NCBI GenBank assembly: GCA_009841265.1
Contig: VXMB01000009.1
Span: forward strand, 603,911-667,910
Direction of reading: 5' to 3'
Length of the DNA: 64,000 nucleotides
From: Gemmatimonadota bacterium
GTDB taxonomy: Bacteria > JAAXHH01
Shown: one piece after another, positions 59,306-64,000 of the stretch
Numbering within the stretch: the stretch's first letter is position 1
Layout: every line of letters starts with the position of its first letter
Notes under the pieces: generated by a model
Database searches by the model: none
Told to the model about the DNA's origin: nothing
What the model saw: only the letters and a program-made list of their open reading frames with translations
Made by a program: the position numbers and the translations under genes

Positions 59306-60421
59306 GTGGGGTTGGATCCAGTTGAAATGACGAAGGAATTCGTGGATGTGAAGTCCGTCAGCCGGTGGAGCAACGCGGCGGTATCCGACCTCGTCGAAGA
59401 CCGGATGAAGGCATGCGGACTCGAAGTGGAACGGCTGTCCTACGAGGACGAAAACGGCGAACTGAAGGTCAGCCTCGTCGGACGCAAGGGTGAAGGCGAG
59501 GGCGGCCTGGCCTTCCTGTCCCATACGGATACGGTGCCGGGGCAGGAGCAGGACTGGGACGCCTATCACGGCGTGGTCGAAGGCGACCGGCTGCTGGGAC
59601 GGGGCAGCTGCGACATGAAGGGCCCCCTGGCATGCACCATGATCGCCGCCGCGCAGGTGGACGCGGAACGCCTGAAGAAGCCGCTGATCGTGGTGGCGAC
59701 GGCCGACGAGGAAGTGGGTGGAGGCGGTGCGCACCAGGTCGCCACGGAATCCCGCATCATGGGCGCCGTTCGTCCCACCTACGGCGTGGTAGCCGAGCCG
59801 ACCAGCCTGACGCCGGTGTACGCCCACAAAGGTTCGGCCCACATCGTCGTGACGGCCCACGGCAGGGCGGCGCACACCAGCACGGGCCTTGGGGAATCCG
59901 CCAATTTCAAGATCGCTCCTTTCCTGGCTGAAATGGCCGAATTGGCGGAGCGGATCAAAACGGATGAACGGTTCCTGAACGCGGAGTTCAGCCCCCCTTC
60001 CAACGGGTTCAACATGGTGATCACCGACTACGACACGAAGCAGAACGTCTCCGCGGCGCGGTCGACCTGTCACATCTGCTTCCGCACGATGCCAGACGAT
60101 CACAGCGAAGAACTGGTGGGCGAACTGGTCTCACGGGCCGAAGGCTACGGCTTCGAGGTTACGAGCAGCATATCACGCCCCTTCTACGCCGATCCTTCGA
60201 ACCCCATCGTGCAACTGGCCTCCGATGTCACCGGCGGCAGGCGGCCGGAGACCGTGCCCTACGGGACCGACGCCCCCCATTTCAGGGAGCAGCTTCAAAT
60301 GGTGGTCCTGGGACCCGGCAGTATCGAGCAGGCCCACACGGTGGGCGAATACGTGGAAATACCGCAGCTTTACGAAGCGGTGGACATCTACGCACGCATG
60401 ATTAACGAAGTTTGCTTATAG
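59306..60421 (+). CDS. M20 family metallopeptidase (ArgE/DapE-like)
   Basis: A 371-residue zinc hydrolase. The metal-binding landmarks are FLSHTDTVPG (His and catalytic Asp), LLGRGSCDMKGPLA (bridging Asp), VATADEEVGGGG (catalytic Glu pair), and EQAHTVGEYVEI (final His). The dimerisation-domain segment AHKGSAHIVVTAHGRAAHTS is present. Members remove N-acyl groups or cleave dipeptides such as acetylornithine; the substrate cannot be assigned. The GTG at 59306 has a purine-rich GAGAGGGGG before it. It is ten bases upstream of the DUF1080 gene. Confidence 0.85.
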   Translation: MGLDPVEMTKEFVDVKSVSRWSNAAVSDLVEDRMKACGLEVERLSYEDENGELKVSLVGRKGEGEGGLAFLSHTDTVPGQEQDWDAYHGVVEGDRLLGRGSCDMKGPLACTMIAAAQVDAERLKKPLIVVATADEEVGGGGAHQVATESRIMGAVRPTYGVVAEPTSLTPVYAHKGSAHIVVTAHGRAAHTSTGLGESANFKIAPFLAEMAELAERIKTDERFLNAEFSPPSNGFNMVITDYDTKQNVSAARSTCHICFRTMPDDHSEELVGELVSRAEGYGFEVTSSISRPFYADPSNPIVQLASDVTGGRRPETVPYGTDAPHFREQLQMVVLGPGSIEQAHTVGEYVEIPQLYEAVDIYARMINEVCL

Positions 60422-60431
60422 GAGTCGATCC

Positions 60432-61163
60432 ATGGCGGATTCCATAGGATATACCGATACCTCCGTTATACCCGGCAGCAAATGGCGCGTCCATGACGGC
60501 GACCGGCCCCAGCCCCGCGTGGTCACGCCGGGCGGAGCCTGCGGGAGCCCTCCTTCAGACGCGGTCGTGCTCTTCGACGGATCGGACCTCGCCCAGTGGG
60601 TCGGCCGGGATGGAGGCGACGCCGCGTGGAAGGTGGAAAGCGGCTATATGGAGGTCAACGGCACGGGGGACATCTCGACCCGCGCGCATTTCGGCGACTG
60701 CCAGCTTCATCTCGAATGGGCCACGCCCGAAGAGGTGGTCGGAGACAGCCAGGGCCGGGGCAACAGCGGCGTGTTCCTGCTGGGGCTCTATGAAATCCAG
60801 GTGCTGGACAGCTTCGACAACCGTACCTATGCCGACGGTTCCGCCTCGTCCATTTACGGCCAGTACCCTCCCCTGGTCAATGCCAGTAGGGGACCGGGCG
60901 AATGGCAGAGCTACGATATCGTCTTCGAATCGCCTTCATGGGACGGCGACAGGCTGGTGAATGGCGCGCACCTGACGGTCATCCACAACGGGATCGTGGT
61001 GCACCACCGCCAGCGGGCCGTCGGTCCCACCGGGCACAGGGACCTGGCGAACTACGACACGCCCCACGCCGACACGGGCCCCCTGCAACTGCAGGATCAC
61101 GGCGATCCCGTCCGGTTCCGCAACATCTGGATGAGACGCCTTACCGCCTACGACGCATCCTGA
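60432..61163 (+). CDS. DUF1080 family protein (3-keto-disaccharide hydrolase-like)
   Basis: A 243-residue beta-sandwich protein in the DUF1080/3-keto-disaccharide hydrolase group. Conserved blocks include VVLFDGSDLAQWVG, WKVESGYMEVNGTGDISTRAHFGDCQLHLEW, RGNSGVFLLGLYEIQVLDSFDN and PGEWQSYDIVFESPSW, as in secreted glycan-binding or glycoside-hydrolase proteins of planctomycetes and FCB bacteria. No signal peptide is evident. It is the last gene of the AKR-M20-DUF1080 run, and the convergent MFS gene stops four bases after it. Confidence 0.8.
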   Translation: MADSIGYTDTSVIPGSKWRVHDGDRPQPRVVTPGGACGSPPSDAVVLFDGSDLAQWVGRDGGDAAWKVESGYMEVNGTGDISTRAHFGDCQLHLEWATPEEVVGDSQGRGNSGVFLLGLYEIQVLDSFDNRTYADGSASSIYGQYPPLVNASRGPGEWQSYDIVFESPSWDGDRLVNGAHLTVIHNGIVVHHRQRAVGPTGHRDLANYDTPHADTGPLQLQDHGDPVRFRNIWMRRLTAYDAS

Positions 61164-61167
61164 GCCG

Positions 61168-62427
61168 TCAGGTCTGCCCGGGTTCGCCCGGTTCGCCCGG
61201 TTCGCCCGGTTCGCGTACCCAGATAAGGATGACGAAGGATGCGGCCGCGGCCATGACGCCGCAGGCCGCTCCGACGGAAGGATATCCGAAGGCGACGTAG
61301 AGCACGCCGCAAAGTGCCGTACCCCCGGCGATGCCGAATTCCGCCACCGTGTTCTTGAGTGCGATGAGCGTGCCGCGTTCCTCGTCGGATGCCATGGCCG
61401 TCACGAGCGCCTGAAGCGGCGCGTGGCGGAAGGCCCCGGCGATGCCGGTGAATATGAACCCGGCGAAGACTACCGGCAGCAGGCCGGTTATCCAGGGTAT
61501 GGCTGCCAGCAGGCCGGCCATCGCCAGCCCGCTCACCGCCACGACGCCCCTTTTACCCGCACGGTCCGAGAGGTATCCGGCCAGTGGGCTGCCCACCAGT
61601 GCGCCCAGTCCGCTGAAGAGGAATACCATGCCGATCCAGTCGGTCGAGAGTCCGTAAGCCTCCCGCAGCCACGTCCCCACGTAGGTGATGAATCCGACCG
61701 TGGAAGCCGATACGAGAAACGACGCCGCGATCACCGCCAGGGGTCCGGTGCGCGTGAGGAATCGACCGTAGCTTCTTGCCAGGATGGTGATGGAGACCGC
61801 GCGGGCCGCGCTGACCGCGGTTTCCGTGCCGGCCGCACCGACCGAACTGGCCGCCGGAACGCGACGGGGCAGGACGGCCAGCGCCGGCGCCCACAGCAGC
61901 AACCCGGCCCCGGCAAAAGCGCCGAAGGCCCACCGCCAGGACCAGGCCTCCGCGACAAAGGCCCCGGCCGGCACGCCCAGGATCATGGCTGCGAAGTAAC
62001 CGGACATGACCAGTCCCATGGCGGCGCCCCGCCGCCTGTAGGGAAAGTGGTCCCCGATGCAGGCGGTGATATTGAGGGAAAGGGCTCCCGCGGCCGCGCC
62101 GGTGACGGCCCGGAAGGCCACCAGTGAAGCATAGTCCCACGCCAGGCCGCATAGCAGGGTCGCAGCGGTGAATACGATCAGCCCGGCGATGAGCATTTTC
62201 CTGCGGCCGGTCCGGTCCGACAACGGACCGATCGCGAAGGAGACCACGGCCGCGGCGATGGCATAGACCGAGACCAGCAGCCCGGCCCGGCCCGCGCCCA
62301 TGCCGAAAGCGGCCATCAGGTCGGGCAGGAGCGGGGAGATCATCTGGTTGTCGGCGACGGCCACGAACATGAGGCCGAACAGTACGACGATCAGACGGTT
62401 GTTTCCTTCCCGGCTTACCTCGGTCAT
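61168..62427 (-). CDS. MFS transporter (Bcr/CflA-like efflux type)
   Basis: A 419-residue membrane protein with about twelve helices. The start of the first loop, IGPLSDRTGRRKMLIAG, holds the G-x-x-x-D-R-x-G-R-R motif A, and AGYLSDRAGKRGVVAVSG is its copy in the second half. The overall pattern, including VFLFSGLGALVGSPLAG, resembles drug-efflux MFS proteins. The C-terminal tail is REPGEPGEPGEPGQT, encoded by a 9-bp repeat. The ATG at 62427 follows a sulfatase gene by 22 bases in the same direction. Substrate is unknown. Confidence 0.8.
   Translation of the reverse strand: MTEVSREGNNRLIVVLFGLMFVAVADNQMISPLLPDLMAAFGMGAGRAGLLVSVYAIAAAVVSFAIGPLSDRTGRRKMLIAGLIVFTAATLLCGLAWDYASLVAFRAVTGAAAGALSLNITACIGDHFPYRRRGAAMGLVMSGYFAAMILGVPAGAFVAEAWSWRWAFGAFAGAGLLLWAPALAVLPRRVPAASSVGAAGTETAVSAARAVSITILARSYGRFLTRTGPLAVIAASFLVSASTVGFITYVGTWLREAYGLSTDWIGMVFLFSGLGALVGSPLAGYLSDRAGKRGVVAVSGLAMAGLLAAIPWITGLLPVVFAGFIFTGIAGAFRHAPLQALVTAMASDEERGTLIALKNTVAEFGIAGGTALCGVLYVAFGYPSVGAACGVMAAAASFVILIWVREPGEPGEPGEPGQT
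61183..61209 (+). repeat. 9-bp tandem repeat at the 3' end of the MFS gene
   Basis: Three TTCGCCCGG units in a row (61183, 61192, 61201), with partial units on both sides. They encode the E-P-G tail of the MFS protein on the minus strand. Confidence 0.9.
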
Positions 62428-62449
62428 CAGGGGTTCCTACTGAGATGCA

Positions 62450-63865
62450 TTACAGGTATGTGCCGCTGTGCATCCACGGCGTTGCGTGGTGCCATTCGAG
62501 CATCCGGTCCCGGAGACCGGCCGCCAGCTCCGTGTCGTGGCGGGCGTCCCTCAGGTTGGACAACTGGTAGGGGTCAGACCGCAGATCGAAGAAGCATTCC
62601 CGGTCATCCAGCACTTTTCCGTTTTTCGGATCGACACGGATCCCGTAGGTGTGGGTCGGCGTGCGCAGTCCGATTTGTCCCTGGGAGGTCTCCACGAACA
62701 CGCCCTCGTCTTCCATCGGACCGTTTTCACCCGAAATCACCGACGCGAGGTCGCGCCCCTGGACATGGGCGGGTACGGTATCGCCGCAGAGGGAGAGCAA
62801 GGTGGGCATGACGTCGATGAGCTGGGCCGTCGTGGCCGCATCGACCCGGGGCTTCAGGCGGCCCGGCGCGTGAAAGACCAGCGGGACGCGGATGGACTCT
62901 TCGATCAGGTGGCCCTTGTTGAACAGGTGGTGGCTGCCGAGGTTGTCGCCGTGATCGGAGAGGAAAACGACGATGGTGTTTTCCGCGAGGTGGTACGCCT
63001 TGAGGAAATGCATGAGGCGTCCGACCATGTCGTCCACCCAGGTCGTCATGCCGTAGTACAGTGCGATCAGGTGCCGCAGATCGAATCCGGTGGGCAGCTT
63101 GCGCGTGAACGGCAGATTCTGTTCGTAGAAGAGGAAGTCGCACAGGTAGACCTTGAACCAATGTTCGTCGTATGGCAGCCGGCCGTCCCGGTAGACGTTG
63201 GGCCGCAGGGGGATATCGGCGGGATCGTACATGCCCAGGTACGTTTCGGGCGCGTCCATGAGGGGCATGTGGGGCGGAGAAATGCTATAGTAGAGAAAAA
63301 AGGGTTGCTCCCGATTCCCCCGGTCTCTCAGGTATCCGCCGACCTGGTCCGACTCGAAGCGGACGCTGAATCGTTCCACCAGGAACTCCTCACCGTCGTT
63401 CTCCACAAAGGACTGCCCGCTGTGACGGTGGTGGACCCGCGGGTACAGGCTGTAGTCGAACCCCAGGGGTCCGGGCGCGGAATGGACGTGCCACTTCCCG
63501 ATCAGCGCCGTATCGTATCCCAGGGCCTTGAACATCTCGGGCAGCGTCGGCGCGGGCAGATGGGGCCGTCCGTCCACCGGATACTCGGGCATCGTTGTGG
63601 ATCCATCCTCTTGGCGCTCCGCGTAGTTGCCCAGCGCGCCCATGCAGGTCCGGCTGTACTGGCCCGACAGGAGACAGGACCGGGCGGGCATGCATACGGG
63701 GTTGTTGCTCACCGCCGTTTCGAATCGCACGCCTTCTGTCGCGAGCCGGTCCAGGTGGGGCGTCCGGACGACTTCGTTACCGTAGCATCCCACTTCGAAC
63801 GCGCGCAGCTGGTCGCAGATGCAGAGGATGACGTTGGGACGGGAAGGGATTGCGGAACCGGTCAT
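62450..63865 (-). CDS. Sulfatase (arylsulfatase family)
   Basis: A 471-residue type I sulfatase. The formylglycine signature is V-C-M-P-A-R (C58 to R62), of the C-x-P-x-R type. Metal ligands are visible in VILCICDQLRAF (Asp) and VVFLSDHGDNLGSHH (Asp and His). LIGKWHVHS is the Lys-His block. No signal peptide is seen. It is only distantly similar to the sulfatase at 21571-22983 and lies upstream of an MFS gene on the same strand, so a shared uptake or efflux role is possible. Substrate is unknown. Confidence 0.9.
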   Translation of the reverse strand: MTGSAIPSRPNVILCICDQLRAFEVGCYGNEVVRTPHLDRLATEGVRFETAVSNNPVCMPARSCLLSGQYSRTCMGALGNYAERQEDGSTTMPEYPVDGRPHLPAPTLPEMFKALGYDTALIGKWHVHSAPGPLGFDYSLYPRVHHRHSGQSFVENDGEEFLVERFSVRFESDQVGGYLRDRGNREQPFFLYYSISPPHMPLMDAPETYLGMYDPADIPLRPNVYRDGRLPYDEHWFKVYLCDFLFYEQNLPFTRKLPTGFDLRHLIALYYGMTTWVDDMVGRLMHFLKAYHLAENTIVVFLSDHGDNLGSHHLFNKGHLIEESIRVPLVFHAPGRLKPRVDAATTAQLIDVMPTLLSLCGDTVPAHVQGRDLASVISGENGPMEDEGVFVETSQGQIGLRTPTHTYGIRVDPKNGKVLDDRECFFDLRSDPYQLSNLRDARHDTELAAGLRDRMLEWHHATPWMHSGTYL

Positions 63866-63887
63866 GTAGAACTCCGGTGCGACAGGG

Positions 63888-64000
63888 TCAGAGCAGGAGC
63901 CGGATCGCCATGACGACCAGTACCACGTTCAGGATCACGCGGATCAGCCCCTCGCCCCGCTTGACGGTGTAATGGGCGCCGATCCATCCGCCGGCCGTCG
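63888..64000 (-). CDS. TauE/SafE (sulfite exporter) family protein, C-terminal end only
   Basis: The reading frame on the minus strand ends at 63888 and continues past the window edge. The visible 37 residues, TAGGWIGAHYTVKRGEGLIRVILN and VVLVVMAIRLLL, match the last helix region of TauE/SafE membrane proteins (Gly-rich GGxxGA then a basic turn and a final hydrophobic helix). The 5' part is missing. It is the next gene upstream of the sulfatase, so a link with sulfate or sulfonate metabolism can be considered. Confidence 0.65.
   Translation of the reverse strand, partial: TAGGWIGAHYTVKRGEGLIRVILNVVLVVMAIRLLL

Noticed and set aside
1..64000. tRNA, rRNA or tmRNA genes
   Set aside because: No T-loop GGTTCRANYCC with a matching acceptor stem or conserved rRNA segment was found on reading either strand.

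Overview
This is a 64-kb chromosomal window from a GC-rich, probably Gram-negative bacterium. Genes lie on both strands in short operons. There is no rRNA, tRNA, phage, insertion sequence or CRISPR array that I can see. The gene families point to the FCB side of the tree: a GWxTD-domain protein, a DUF4175 protein, a BatA-type protein, an S41 protease, a bacterial XPB helicase and a BFN-UVR protein. The load of sulfatases, phytanoyl-CoA dioxygenases, a mandelate-racemase-type protein, TIM-barrel isomerase, SDRs and a D-threonine-aldolase-like enzyme resembles Latescibacterota or a related marine lineage. That placement is inference from gene content only.

Layout. 1-5.6 kb: end of a conserved FCB-type gene, a cupin, a GNAT, then a leftward block with mannonate dehydratase, an enolase-superfamily protein, an ECF S component and BFN-UVR. 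5.8-15.6 kb: DUF4416, SDRs, MFS, a second UVR protein, and a cell-envelope block (UppP, a degenerate GT2, RmlB) beside a Tat-exported molybdopterin protein and galactose mutarotase. 15.7-23.5 kb: a nuclease-helicase fusion, D-threonine-aldolase-like enzyme, SnoaL-like protein, threonine dehydratase, sulfatase, and a decayed HigA antitoxin ending at a strong bidirectional terminator. 23.5-32 kb: B12/radical SAM protein, CarA, BatA-type protein, HflX, GWxTD. 32-42.3 kb: catabolic and redox enzymes, two dioxygenases in tandem, a Tat-exported class V aminotransferase-fold protein and paired membrane paralogues. 42.4-51 kb: an envelope operon S41 protease - DUF4175 - TPR - Mpl. 51.3-58.1 kb: PurD, threonylcarbamoyl-AMP synthase, XPB helicase, then ECF sigma - anti-sigma - HtrA-like. 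58.2-64 kb: aldo/keto reductase, M20 peptidase, DUF1080, MFS, sulfatase and the end of a TauE/SafE gene.

How the genes work together. Several modules serve the envelope: UppP recycles the lipid carrier, Mpl recycles murein peptide, and the S41/DUF4175/TPR genes share Mpl's operon. The ECF sigma cassette has an upstream sequence matching the classic ECF promoter (TGAAAC-N16-CGTATA), so it is probably autoregulated, and it ends in an HtrA-like protein that has lost its catalytic histidine. Most of the rest looks like scavenging of sulfated, acidic or unusual sugars and organic acids.

Most unusual points: the DUF559-like nuclease fused to a UvrD-type helicase; the ECF cassette with an inactive-looking HtrA; a GT2 lacking its catalytic acids; and a family of in-frame 9-/18-bp repeats built on a CCNGGYC core that recurs at gene ends, linkers and intergenic sites. 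TTG start codons also appear more often than expected.
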